15,046 nt of DNA from assembly GCA_039182865.1 (NCBI GenBank), contig JBCDBX010000044.1:1-15046 (forward strand), read 5' to 3'. Shown piece after piece: positions 6,157 to 12,927 of this stretch. The position numbers and the translations under genes were made by a program. The notes beneath the pieces are model-generated. The model had not been told where the DNA came from, searched no databases, and was given only the letters and a program-made list of their open reading frames with translations. The stretch's first letter is position 1, and the number at the start of each line of letters is the position of its first letter. The DNA is from UBA1858 sp039182865 (lineage in GTDB: Bacteria; Pseudomonadota; Gammaproteobacteria; UBA4575).

Positions 6157-7173
6157 ATGAATAAAATACCAGCTACATTGATTCCCGGTGATGGTATTGG
6201 ACCTGAAATTGTCGAAGCGACTTTGAAAGTGCTGGAAGTATTAGATGCTCCATTTGAATGGGAACAACAATTAGCTGGGGTGGCTGCAGAATCCGTTAGC
6301 GGTGATCCTTTACCTCAGGCCACGATTGATAGTATTAGAAAAAATAAACTCGCGCTTAAAGGGCCGCTCACCACACCCGTGGGTAGTGGCTTTCGCTCGA
6401 TCAATGTGCGTTTGCGAGAAGAATTTGAATTGTTTGCCAATGTGCGTCCCGCTCGAAGTTTTTTATTGGGTGGACGATTTGAAAATGTAGACCTGGTATT
6501 GGTGCGTGAAAATTTGGAAGGCCTATACGTTGGTGTAGAACATTATATTCCGATCAAAGACGACCCTAAGGCCGTAGCGGAAGCATCAGGTATCATTACG
6601 CGTTATGGTTGCACTCGATTTGCTGAGTTTGCATTTAACTGGGCGATTAAAAACAACCGTAAAAAAGTCACTATTGTTCATAAAGCCAATATTCTTAAAA
6701 AACTCACAGGCTTATTTCTTGAGACAGCAACCGAGTTAGGTAAGAAGTATGAAGGACAATTAGAAATAGAAGAGCGCATTGTTGATAACTGCGCGATGCA
6801 ATTAGTGCTAAATCCTAATCAATTTGATGTGCTGATAACAACGAATATGTTTGGTGATATTCTTTCTGATGAAATCGCAGGTTTGGTCGGTGGACTTGGT
6901 TTAGCCCCTGCAGCCAATGTCGGAAAAGATGCTGCAATCTTTGAAGCGGTACACGGGTCGGCACCTGATATTGCGGGTAAGAAAATTGCTAATCCAACGG
7001 CATTAATGTTAGCCGCTGCTTTGATGTTAGATCACGTGGATGAACATGAAAAAGCAAGCCGTTTGCGAGATGCACTCGATATGCAACTACAAAGTAACGA
7101 AGGACTGACGGTTGATCTTGGTGGTTCTGCTTCAACGCAAGAATTTGCTGACAACATTATATCTAGACTCTAG
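6157..7173 (+). CDS. NAD-dependent isocitrate dehydrogenase (short, mitochondrial-like type)
   Basis: This 338-residue enzyme of the isocitrate/isopropylmalate dehydrogenase family would convert isocitrate to 2-oxoglutarate in the TCA cycle. Substrate residues are visible: S81 and N83 in SGFRSINVRLR, R87, R98 in ANVRP, R117 in VRENLEGLYVG with Y124, and K176 in VHKANILK. Metal ligands are D210, D234 and D238 in MFGDILSDE. The cofactor loop HGSAPDIAGKKIANPTA (266-282) lacks the Lys-Tyr pair typical of NADP-type bacterial Icd, which points to NAD. Length (about 335) and the RENLEGLY motif fit the short IDH3-like class rather than LeuB or homoisocitrate dehydrogenase, though those remain possible. 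A GGAG ribosome-binding site precedes the ATG. The gene is monocistronic and its last 11 bases overlap, tail to tail, the end of the hvfC-like gene. Confidence 0.9.
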   Translation: MNKIPATLIPGDGIGPEIVEATLKVLEVLDAPFEWEQQLAGVAAESVSGDPLPQATIDSIRKNKLALKGPLTTPVGSGFRSINVRLREEFELFANVRPARSFLLGGRFENVDLVLVRENLEGLYVGVEHYIPIKDDPKAVAEASGIITRYGCTRFAEFAFNWAIKNNRKKVTIVHKANILKKLTGLFLETATELGKKYEGQLEIEERIVDNCAMQLVLNPNQFDVLITTNMFGDILSDEIAGLVGGLGLAPAANVGKDAAIFEAVHGSAPDIAGKKIANPTALMLAAALMLDHVDEHEKASRLRDALDMQLQSNEGLTVDLGGSASTQEFADNIISRL

Positions 7174-7930
7174 TTCCTAGAATAATATCTTTCTCTTTAA
7201 GTTGTACCAAAGTGGTATGGCCCCCATGTAATATAGCTTGTTCATTTAAGTTGGGAATTTCTTTGGCCAGTCTAATTAAAATTTCTTTACTGCTAGCGCT
7301 AGGTTGATTCGTGATTAGCTCAACTAACTTAGCCGTCATGGGGTTGACTTCCATAAAGCCAACTTTATCTTTCAGATCACGATAAACAAGTAAGAAAGTA
7401 GGAGTCTCAGGTGGAGAGTTTGGCTGAAATTCCGGAGTAATTTTATGCACGGGGTATTGATAACGATTCAACTGCATAAAAGGGGTTAACACCGGGGACT
7501 CGCTCATTAAGTCGCCTTGTTGATTAATTGTTTGCCAATCTACCTCAGCGTCTGCGATTGTGAGAAATATTTCCAGATATTCGTAATGCGCAAGTTCGTT
7601 TAAAAATTTTGGGTCTTCTGCTTGTGTTTCACGTTCATCATCGAGGTAGGAAATAAATTCCTGAGCAATTTCTTTAAAGTAGGGCGAATGACTCTCATGA
7701 TTAGATACAAAATCGCGAATCATTCTATGCCATGCTTCATCATCATAAAGTTTACGAATCACTGGAAAGCTGCTCGAAATAAATCCTTCGATATTGCGAT
7801 ATAGAAGACCTCGATAGACCTCCATGCGGCGATCTTCAATCCCTTCAGGGGCAGGATTGTTATCTGGATCTCTTATGTGTGCTGTAAATTGATACTGCAC
7901 ATCTTTGAATGATTGGTCAGTATCAGGCAT
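7163..7930 (-). CDS. hvfC: HvfC-like DUF2063 partner of the MNIO enzyme
   Basis: This 255-residue protein of the DUF2063 family is the usual partner encoded next to DUF692 MNIO enzymes. The N-terminal helical domain begins around DVQYQFTAHIRDP and contains RRMEVYRGLLYRNIEGFISSSFPVIRKL, the typical DUF2063 core. HSPYFKEIAQEFISYL follows, and a C-terminal domain of about 90 residues starts at TPTFLLVYRD, with GHTTLVQLKEKDIILG at the end. Family knowledge: such proteins bind the precursor peptide's leader and deliver the core to the MNIO enzyme. The ATG at 7930 is preferred over the TTG at 7936; either start lies within the 3' end of the MNIO gene (8-base overlap for the ATG), so translation is coupled. 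It is the last gene of the locus. Its stop overlaps the end of the isocitrate dehydrogenase gene, and no terminator separates the two converging genes. Confidence 0.9.
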   Translation of the reverse strand: MPDTDQSFKDVQYQFTAHIRDPDNNPAPEGIEDRRMEVYRGLLYRNIEGFISSSFPVIRKLYDDEAWHRMIRDFVSNHESHSPYFKEIAQEFISYLDDERETQAEDPKFLNELAHYEYLEIFLTIADAEVDWQTINQQGDLMSESPVLTPFMQLNRYQYPVHKITPEFQPNSPPETPTFLLVYRDLKDKVGFMEVNPMTAKLVELITNQPSASSKEILIRLAKEIPNLNEQAILHGGHTTLVQLKEKDIILGTRV

Positions 7931-8774
7931 GTGCAATCGCAGATTTAGGTTGCCATTTTTCTTGTAGGCTATTTATTTGATCGACTTCAGTCATCAATTT
8001 TGGAAGTTCTGGAATATTAAAGTCGCGTTCTAATAATGTAGGGAATACACCAAAAGATTCATACGCTTTGTCTAATAATTCCCAAACAGGATCAATCACA
8101 TTGGCGCCATGGGTATCTACAATTAAATCTTTATCTTCATTGTAGTGACCCGCGATATGAGCATACACAATCCGTTCGCCAGGTAATGCTTTTAAAAACT
8201 CAATGGGATCGTAACGATGGTTTACTGAATTAACATAAATGTTATTGATGTCTAAAAGTAAATCACAATCCGCTTCTTCTAAAACTGCTTTGATGAAGTC
8301 TATTTCTTCTATCTCTTTACCTGGTGCTGCATAGTAAGAGGCATTTTCGATAGCGATACGATCTTCAAGAATATCTTGTACCTGCTTAATTCGATCAGCG
8401 ACATAATGCACAGCATCTGAAGTAAATGGAATTGGCATTAAGTCATACAAATGTCCATTATCAGAGCAGTAAGTCAAATGTTCTGTGTATTTGAGAATAT
8501 TGTGCTGCTTTAAGAACTCTTTGATGCTTTTAACAAATTCAATATCGAGAGGTGCAGGGCTTCCAATCGACAGTGATAAGCCATGCGTCACGAAAGGAAA
8601 ACGTTCGGTATATTCACAAAAACGTTTTCCAAGTCTTCCACCCATGCCTATCCAGTTTTCAGGCGCTACTTCCATAAACTGAATCTGAGTTGGATTGGTT
8701 TCTAACAGCTCATTGAACATGTGGCCTCTTCGGAGGCCTAAGCCTGCACCATTTACACAATATAAATTTGTCAT
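7923..8774 (-). CDS. hvfB: HvfB-like MNIO (DUF692) RiPP-modifying iron oxidase
   Basis: This 283-residue DUF692 protein belongs to the multinuclear non-heme iron-dependent oxidase (MNIO) family, with a TIM-barrel fold. Conserved metal-site and active-site positions are visible: H64 in VTHGLSLS, E98-H99 in YTEHLTYC, E143-N144 in IENASYY, D175 and N178 in LLLDINNIYVN, H206 and H210 in YAHIAGH, D220 and H222 in VDTHGANV, and E249 in LLERDFN. Characterised relatives (MbnB, HvfB, bufferin BufB) use mixed-valence iron and O2 to turn Cys of a precursor peptide into sulfur-containing heterocycles. The likely substrate here is the EGKCG-repeat precursor at 11464-11174. It overlaps the hvfC-like gene and lies 55 bases after the DoxX gene. 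The ATG at 8774 has no clear ribosome-binding site, and a 25-base inverted repeat sits in the gap just upstream. Family assignment is firm; the exact product is inference. Confidence 0.94.
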   Translation of the reverse strand: MTNLYCVNGAGLGLRRGHMFNELLETNPTQIQFMEVAPENWIGMGGRLGKRFCEYTERFPFVTHGLSLSIGSPAPLDIEFVKSIKEFLKQHNILKYTEHLTYCSDNGHLYDLMPIPFTSDAVHYVADRIKQVQDILEDRIAIENASYYAAPGKEIEEIDFIKAVLEEADCDLLLDINNIYVNSVNHRYDPIEFLKALPGERIVYAHIAGHYNEDKDLIVDTHGANVIDPVWELLDKAYESFGVFPTLLERDFNIPELPKLMTEVDQINSLQEKWQPKSAIAHA

Positions 8775-8790
8775 AGTATTATGTTTGTTC

Positions 8791-8815
8791 TTTGGTAATC
8801 ATTTGGATTATCAAA
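8791..8815. repeat. Inverted repeat between the DoxX and MNIO genes
   Basis: TTTGGTAATC (8791-8800) and GATTATCAAA (8806-8815) pair over 10 positions, with one mismatch that is G-U on the plus strand and A-C on the minus strand, across a 5-base loop. It has no T-run, so it is not a typical terminator. It could be an mRNA hairpin or protein site that sets the DoxX to MNIO ratio. Confidence 0.4.
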
Positions 8816-8829
8816 TCTTAGCCAAGTTC

Positions 8830-9432
8830 CTAGCCATCGTCTTTTTTACGAAACATTCGGGCTAAATAGTAATCGATTCCTAGGTATTTGCCTGATCCCA
8901 TGAAGAACAATGCTAACAACATCACAAAGTAAGTCGCGGCAAATTCAATACCATTCTTTAAAATAGTGATGCTGCCGTATTCGGTAAGATATTTATAATT
9001 TCCATGTTCGCGCAAAATATCTTTGGCCTTATCTTTACGCTCATTGGCTTCTTCAATGATTTCAGTTTCCCATTCCCAAGGTACGGTTAGTTCAGTTTCG
9101 GGAAGTGCATGCCAACCGTTTTCCCAATGCGTCGATGCTGCAACAGCCATAGTGAACAACAAAGGAATGGCGGCCCAACGAACACCAAATCCAACCAATA
9201 AAAATATTCCACCGATTAACTCTGTACCACCGGCAAGCCAAACCATTAAAGTGGGGGCAGGAAATCCTAGCCATTCAAACCATGAGGCAACATTTTCTAC
9301 ATTTGAAAGTTTATTCATACCTGCAAGGATAAAAATAGGAGCCAAATATAAGCGCAAGGCTAGTGGCGCTAAGAAATCGATCGCTCGTAGCTTGTCAAAA
9401 ATTGTGTTGATAAAATTAATAAAGCTGATCAT
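8830..9432 (-). CDS. hvfX: DoxX-family membrane protein, HvfX-like
   Basis: This 200-residue DoxX/SURF4-like integral membrane protein has hydrophobic segments at about 20-38, 62-80, 86-101 and 162-178. The first pair frames the DoxX signature RLYLAPIFILAGMNKL and GGTELIGGIFLLVGF. Between segments 3 and 4 lies a long polar loop (102-160) with HWENGWHALPE and a charged helix, EEANERKDKAKDILREHG. Many proteobacterial HvfA/bufferin loci carry a DoxX protein of this size, and it is described there as a copper-linked maturation protein (HvfX). An AGGAG ribosome-binding site lies 6 bases before the ATG at 9432. It follows the FMN oxidoreductase gene by 64 AT-rich bases that might hold a second promoter, and precedes the MNIO gene. 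DoxX proteins elsewhere act as quinone-linked membrane subunits, so a role in passing electrons to the oxidoreductase next door is possible but unproven. Confidence 0.88.
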   Translation of the reverse strand: MISFINFINTIFDKLRAIDFLAPLALRLYLAPIFILAGMNKLSNVENVASWFEWLGFPAPTLMVWLAGGTELIGGIFLLVGFGVRWAAIPLLFTMAVAASTHWENGWHALPETELTVPWEWETEIIEEANERKDKAKDILREHGNYKYLTEYGSITILKNGIEFAATYFVMLLALFFMGSGKYLGIDYYLARMFRKKDDG

Positions 9433-9496
9433 TGAGTGCTCCTGTTTTAACTTTTTGGACAGTTAATTATTTATAAATTTTTATAATAAAACGTGA

Positions 9497-11014
9497 TTAG
9501 GTGAACACATACGAAGAGTCTCCTGAATACAACTCATCTAATGGAATGGCTCGACCTTGGGGGCTGACAACATACGCATGCTTTCTGCGTAACTGTCTGG
9601 GTTCATTAACACCACAAGAGTGAGCGATCACACCTACCTCATAGACCATGTTTTTGACGTAATTCCTTACACGCACCGCTTTATCTTCTGGATCCAATCC
9701 AGTTTGCAGGTCTTCATCGTGAGTGGTAATCCCAGTAGGACAGGTATTTTTATTGCATTGCAGGGCTTGAATACAGCCAAGTGAAAACAAAAAACCACGT
9801 GCTGAGACCACAAAATCTGCGCCTGTGGCTAGCGCCCAGGCAACACCTACAGGGGTCACGAGTTTTCCAGAAGTAATAACTTTGATTCGATCACGCAGCT
9901 CATATTGAACTAACTTATTGACTAATAGGGCTAAACTTTGTCGAATCGGTAAGCCGACATTATCAATTAGGCTCATTGGGGCTGCACCGGTTCCACCGTC
10001 ACCACTATCAAGTGTGATGAAATCTGGTGCTCGATCAAGTCCTTGCTCATTAATTGCAAGGAATAAATCATCCAGCCATCCACGCGCACCCATAACAGTT
10101 TTGAAGCCGACAGGCACACCCGTTAGATCGCGGATTTCATTAATCTTATCCAACAACTCATGCACGGAACCGATATCTGTGTGGCGATTAGGACTAATTG
10201 AATCCGTGTGAACCGGAATGCCTCGAATATGGGCAATCTCTTCATTCACCTTGGCCGCAGGCAGCATGCCGCCCTTACCAGGCTTCGCCCCTTGAGCAAG
10301 TTTGAGTTCAATCATTTTTACTTGATCGTGTGAAGCAATTTCTTTTAGTTTTTTGTGGCTAAGCCCCCCATTTTCGTCTCTGACACCATATTTCGCTGTA
10401 CCGATTTGAAAAACAATATCGCAGTCGCCTTCTAAATGATAAGGCGATAATCCACCTTCTCCCGTATTCATCCAACAACCTGCAAGTTTTGCACCTTTTG
10501 ATAAAGCACGTACTGCTGGTTTGGATAGAGCCCCATAACTCATCCCGGAGATGTTAATGATCGAGCGTGTGGTGTATGGCCTCTTGCAATCAGGGCCAAT
10601 AATCACTTTGTCTGGTTCACAATGATCCGAACTTAATTTTGGGAAAGGGCAGTTGCCGAAAATCACTGTGCCTGGCTTAAATAAGTCTCGAGTTGATCCA
10701 AAAGCTACGGTGGAATCAATATCCTTAGCAGCACGATATACCCAAGATCGTTCTGCACGATTAAAAGGTAGTTCTTCACGATCCATTGCAAAGAAATACT
10801 GCCTGAAGAATTCTCCGAGATGCTCAAAGAAATAGCGGAATCTTCCAATAACTGGATAGTTATGACGAATGGCTTGTTTGGTTTGACTGCGATCAATGAC
10901 GTAAATGACCACAATGGTGATTATGGCTATGATGAAAATGGCAACAAATAAAAATGCCATTATCTCTAACGAAGCAATCGCAAAATTCGATAGCTTCTCC
11001 ATTTCTTTTTCCAT
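9497..11014 (-). CDS. Membrane-anchored FMN/Fe-S glutamate-synthase-like oxidoreductase
   Basis: This protein of about 505 residues has one N-terminal membrane helix (about 13-40) and a large cytoplasmic domain homologous to the FMN/synthase part of glutamate synthase GltB. Visible elements are SGMSYGALS (156-164), NTGEGGLSPYH (183-193), KPGKGGMLP (244-252), DSGDGGTGAAP (336-346), ITSGKL (380-385) and the cluster ligands C414-x5-C420-x4-C425 in CIQALQCNKNTCPTG. This is the spacing of the GltB [3Fe-4S] site. There is no glutaminase domain, so it is not a complete glutamate synthase; it belongs to the stand-alone 'FMN-binding glutamate synthase family', whose reactions are mostly unknown. The ATG at 11014 is chosen over the TTG at 11026 because GGGG lies 8 bases before it. 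It stands between the RiPP precursor and the DoxX/MNIO/DUF2063 genes on the same strand, which suggests but does not prove a role in the pathway. Confidence 0.9.
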   Translation of the reverse strand: MEKEMEKLSNFAIASLEIMAFLFVAIFIIAIITIVVIYVIDRSQTKQAIRHNYPVIGRFRYFFEHLGEFFRQYFFAMDREELPFNRAERSWVYRAAKDIDSTVAFGSTRDLFKPGTVIFGNCPFPKLSSDHCEPDKVIIGPDCKRPYTTRSIINISGMSYGALSKPAVRALSKGAKLAGCWMNTGEGGLSPYHLEGDCDIVFQIGTAKYGVRDENGGLSHKKLKEIASHDQVKMIELKLAQGAKPGKGGMLPAAKVNEEIAHIRGIPVHTDSISPNRHTDIGSVHELLDKINEIRDLTGVPVGFKTVMGARGWLDDLFLAINEQGLDRAPDFITLDSGDGGTGAAPMSLIDNVGLPIRQSLALLVNKLVQYELRDRIKVITSGKLVTPVGVAWALATGADFVVSARGFLFSLGCIQALQCNKNTCPTGITTHDEDLQTGLDPEDKAVRVRNYVKNMVYEVGVIAHSCGVNEPRQLRRKHAYVVSPQGRAIPLDELYSGDSSYVFT

Positions 11015-11060
11015 CGTATACCCCAATCTTTTCTATGAGTATAAGTTATAAATTGGGTTA

Positions 11061-11092
11061 AAAAAACGGCGAGTTCTGTACAGAACTCGCCG
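11061..11092 (-). terminator. Strong rho-independent terminator after the RiPP precursor
   Basis: Positions 11067-11092 are a perfect 26-base palindrome (half-site CGGCGAGTTCTG), folding into an 11-bp stem with a GTAC tetraloop. Read on the minus strand it runs straight into TTTTTT (11066-11061). It lies 82 bases after the precursor's stop and 47 bases before the oxidoreductase start, so it should end most precursor transcripts and let only part read on into the downstream genes. Confidence 0.92.
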
Positions 11093-11173
11093 CTTTGTAA
11101 TTAGAAACGCCTAATATTCGAATCTAATCTGGGTGCAGATCACCCTGGGGCTGTGAAGTTGTAATTGTTTAAA

Positions 11174-11464
11174 TTAGCTTTCGCCGCACTTGCCTTCACC
11201 ACATTTACCTTCGCCGCAAGAGCCTTCACCTTCACCACACTTGCCTTCACCACATTTACCTTCGCCGCAAGAGCCTTCACCCTCACCACATTTACCCTCG
11301 CCGCAAGAGCCTTCACCTTCGCCAGCAACCATGAAACCAGAAGATAGGTCAGTCATGGCAAATGGGTTTTCGTCAGCGTTAGCTATAGGAAGCGCAAGAA
11401 CACTTGCTGTTAATGCTGCACCAATTGCAGCAGACATTGGTTTAAGTTCGAATTTCTTAGACAT
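11174..11464 (-). CDS. hvfA: HvfA/bufferin-like RiPP precursor with Cys-repeat core
   Basis: This 96-residue peptide has a Sec-type signal (MSKKFELKPM, hydrophobic segment about 11-27, cleavage probably after ANA at 28-30). A conserved-looking linker DENPFAMTDLSSGFMVA follows, then a low-complexity core made only of Gly, Glu, Ser, Lys and Cys. The core holds eight Cys (54, 59, 66, 71, 76, 83, 88, 93): five in EGKCG and three in EGSCG. EGKCG repeats after a signal peptide and NPF linker are the hallmark of HvfA precursors, modified at Cys by an MNIO enzyme (HvfB) with HvfC to give copper-binding thiooxazole-type or oxazolone/thioamide-type groups; both enzymes are encoded downstream. The start at 11464 has a GGAG ribosome-binding site 7 bases before it. 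A terminator at 11092-11061 would allow abundant short transcripts. A plain metallothionein-like protein is the alternative, but the enzyme set makes it unlikely. The product structure is inference. Confidence 0.9.
   Translation of the reverse strand: MSKKFELKPMSAAIGAALTASVLALPIANADENPFAMTDLSSGFMVAGEGEGSCGEGKCGEGEGSCGEGKCGEGKCGEGEGSCGEGKCGEGKCGES
11183..11320 (-). repeat. 51-bp tandem repeats in the precursor core
   Basis: The core consists of two full 51-base units (11234-11284 and 11183-11233; 48 of 51 bases identical by direct comparison) and a leading 36-base partial unit (11285-11320). Each full unit encodes 17 residues, one EGEGSCG followed by two EGKCG; the partial unit carries one of each. 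Because 51 is a multiple of three, gain or loss of units keeps the reading frame. Confidence 0.95.
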
Positions 11465-11664
11465 CTACTATCTCCGTTTTTCTTGTTAAAGATTTCTTAA
11501 AGTTCTTGATAATTGCTTATCTGGCTATAGAGACCCCATAAGGGCCAAAAATATTACCAAGCAATTTAAATCTTAGCTAGATATGACCTCTACTCGCCAA
11601 ACTGAAATTTTAGAGACCTACCAAACACTATAGTTCAAAGCCACATCTAATCGAAAATAGTACT
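11465..11664 (-). promoter_or_regulatory. Leader and promoter region of the RiPP precursor
   Basis: This 200-base gap between the nth stop and the precursor start has no open reading frame of note. The last bases carry the ribosome-binding site CGGAGA (revcomp of 11470-11475). No clean -35/-10 pair was found on the minus strand. No copper-responsive operator or extracytoplasmic-function sigma site could be named with confidence. No terminator for nth is evident, so read-through from nth is possible. Confidence 0.35.
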
Positions 11665-12300
11665 TTAATTAAGGTTTTTTTGTCGGTATTCGCATAAGTC
11701 CGTAATGATGCATTCTGAACACTTCGGCCTTCGTGCAATGCATGTATAGCGTCCATGCAGTATCAGCCAATGGTGAGCATCTTGTTTAAATTCATCTGGG
11801 ACTAGCCTTATTAAGCGTTTTTCAACTTCGAGTACTGTCCTTCCAGGCGCGATACCTGTGCGGTTTGAAACGCGAAAGATATGCGTATCGACCGCAATCG
11901 TTGGATGGCCAAAGGCCGTGTTAAGTATCACGTTGGCCGTCTTGCGACCGACGCCAGGCAAGGCTTCTAGGGCTGCTCTATCTTCTGGTACTTTGCCTTC
12001 ATGCTCATCGATTAAAATTTTACAGGTCTTAATGACGTTCTTAGCTTTTGTGTTATATAGTCCAATGGTTCTCACATAGGTCTTAAGTTTTTTTTCACCT
12101 AATGTATACATAGCTTCGGGCGTATTTGCGACTTTATACAATGGACCGATCGCTTTATTCACACTCACATCGGTAGCTTGGGCAGAGAGAATCACTGCAA
12201 TCAATAATTCAAATTCATTATTAAAATTGAGTTCTGTGGTTGGGTGAGGATTCTGTTCGCGCAAACGCGAAAAAATTTCAATGCGCTTATTTTTGTTCAC
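11665..12300 (-). CDS. nth: Endonuclease III
   Basis: This 211-residue DNA glycosylase/AP lyase of base-excision repair removes oxidised pyrimidines. The helix-hairpin-helix LPGVGRKTA (114-122) contains the catalytic K120, and D138 lies in IAVDTHIFRVSNR. The C-terminal [4Fe-4S] ligands are C187, C194, C197 and C203 (Cx6Cx2Cx5C), the same positions as in E. coli Nth. Length equals the E. coli enzyme to within a residue, and everything needed is intact. The start is GTG at 12300, forming a 4-base GTGA overlap with the stop of the upstream ferredoxin gene, so translation is coupled. In many proteobacteria nth closes the rnf/rsx operon; here only a reduced ferredoxin gene represents Rnf. Confidence 0.97.
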   Translation of the reverse strand: MNKNKRIEIFSRLREQNPHPTTELNFNNEFELLIAVILSAQATDVSVNKAIGPLYKVANTPEAMYTLGEKKLKTYVRTIGLYNTKAKNVIKTCKILIDEHEGKVPEDRAALEALPGVGRKTANVILNTAFGHPTIAVDTHIFRVSNRTGIAPGRTVLEVEKRLIRLVPDEFKQDAHHWLILHGRYTCIARRPKCSECIITDLCEYRQKNLN

Positions 12301-12923
12301 GAATTAAGTTGAGAATTCTTCAAGGCTTGTAATTTATCGGCAATATTAAGTTTGTTATTTGCCAGCATGCTGTCTTTTGAAGATGCTTTGTTCGCTAAAC
12401 GTAATTCACGTTGTTTAAGGCGTTTTTTACTTTCAAGCGAAAATTCTTTTTGCTGATTTTTAATTGCCAGCATTGCATTACCATAAGTAAATGATTGTGA
12501 GAGAGGAATATGACTCGGGCAGACTTTATTACATTCACCACAGGCAGTGCACTTATCTATCATCAACTCGGTTAGACGATGATATTTATTGGTTTTAAGT
12601 TCTTTATAAAGAACATCCGGTGATAGATTGCTCGGGCAAACCGGCGCGCATTTATCGCAATCAATACAAGCTTTGTGCTGACTAAAATTAGTTGCATCAG
12701 GCAAGATGTTATCTAGCTCATGGTTATCTACCATGCTTATGCAATCTACCGGACACGGTTCGATACATAATTTACACCCGGTGCATAATTGCTTAACGAC
12801 AGAATGTAATTGTTGTGAAGCGCCGATGATGGCGTCAAAAGGGCAGGCTTTTATGCACAAGGTACAACCGATGCAATTTTTTTCATCAATAATTGCAAGT
12901 GATTGTGCGTATGAAATCGCCAT
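12297..12923 (-). CDS. Four-cluster ferredoxin resembling RnfB and RnfC ferredoxin domains joined
   Basis: This 208-residue soluble protein has four CxxCxxCxxxCP motifs: C17/20/23/27, C47/50/53/57, C86/89/92/96 and C125/128/131/135, enough for four [4Fe-4S] clusters. Residues about 10-66 (IIDEKNCIGCTLCIKACP, LCTGCKLCIEPCPVDCI) match the C-terminal ferredoxin domain of RnfB/RsxB. Residues about 84-172 (CIDCDKCAPVCPSNLSPDVLY, DKCTACGECNKVCPSHIPL, then a Lys/Arg-rich helix) resemble the ferredoxin part of RnfC. The RnfB membrane anchor and its N-terminal Cys-rich domain are absent, as are the RnfC flavin/NADH domains. No rnfA, D, G or E lies nearby. Annotation pipelines would probably call it 'RnfB'. 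It starts 4 bases after metG and overlaps nth by 4, so it is co-transcribed with both. Electron donor and acceptor are unknown; supplying electrons to a neighbouring Fe-S process is conjecture. Confidence 0.9.
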   Translation of the reverse strand: MAISYAQSLAIIDEKNCIGCTLCIKACPFDAIIGASQQLHSVVKQLCTGCKLCIEPCPVDCISMVDNHELDNILPDATNFSQHKACIDCDKCAPVCPSNLSPDVLYKELKTNKYHRLTELMIDKCTACGECNKVCPSHIPLSQSFTYGNAMLAIKNQQKEFSLESKKRLKQRELRLANKASSKDSMLANNKLNIADKLQALKNSQLNS

Positions 12924-12927
12924 TTAG

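Noticed and set aside
9497..11014. Large subunit of assimilatory glutamate synthase
   Set aside because: The glutaminase and C-terminal beta-helix domains are missing, a membrane anchor is present, and no GltD partner is adjacent.
11131..11145. Small hairpin GGGTG-CAGAT-CACCC after the precursor stop as a second terminator
   Set aside because: Only five base pairs and no T-run in either direction; the palindrome at 11067-11092 is the credible terminator.
11183..11320. Tandem repeats as a possible CRISPR array
   Set aside because: The units abut directly with no unique spacers, lie in a coding frame, and no cas genes are present.
11174..11464. Precursor as a simple metallothionein
   Set aside because: It has a signal peptide, regular EGKCG motifs and a downstream MNIO/DUF2063 pair, all of which fit a modified peptide better.
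11190..11489. Plus-strand and other-frame repetitive reading frames across the precursor gene (Pro/Ser-rich and Phe/Thr/Ala-rich)
   Set aside because: They are frame shadows of the 51-bp repeats. The minus-strand frame has the ribosome-binding site, signal peptide, known motif and matching enzymes; the others have none.
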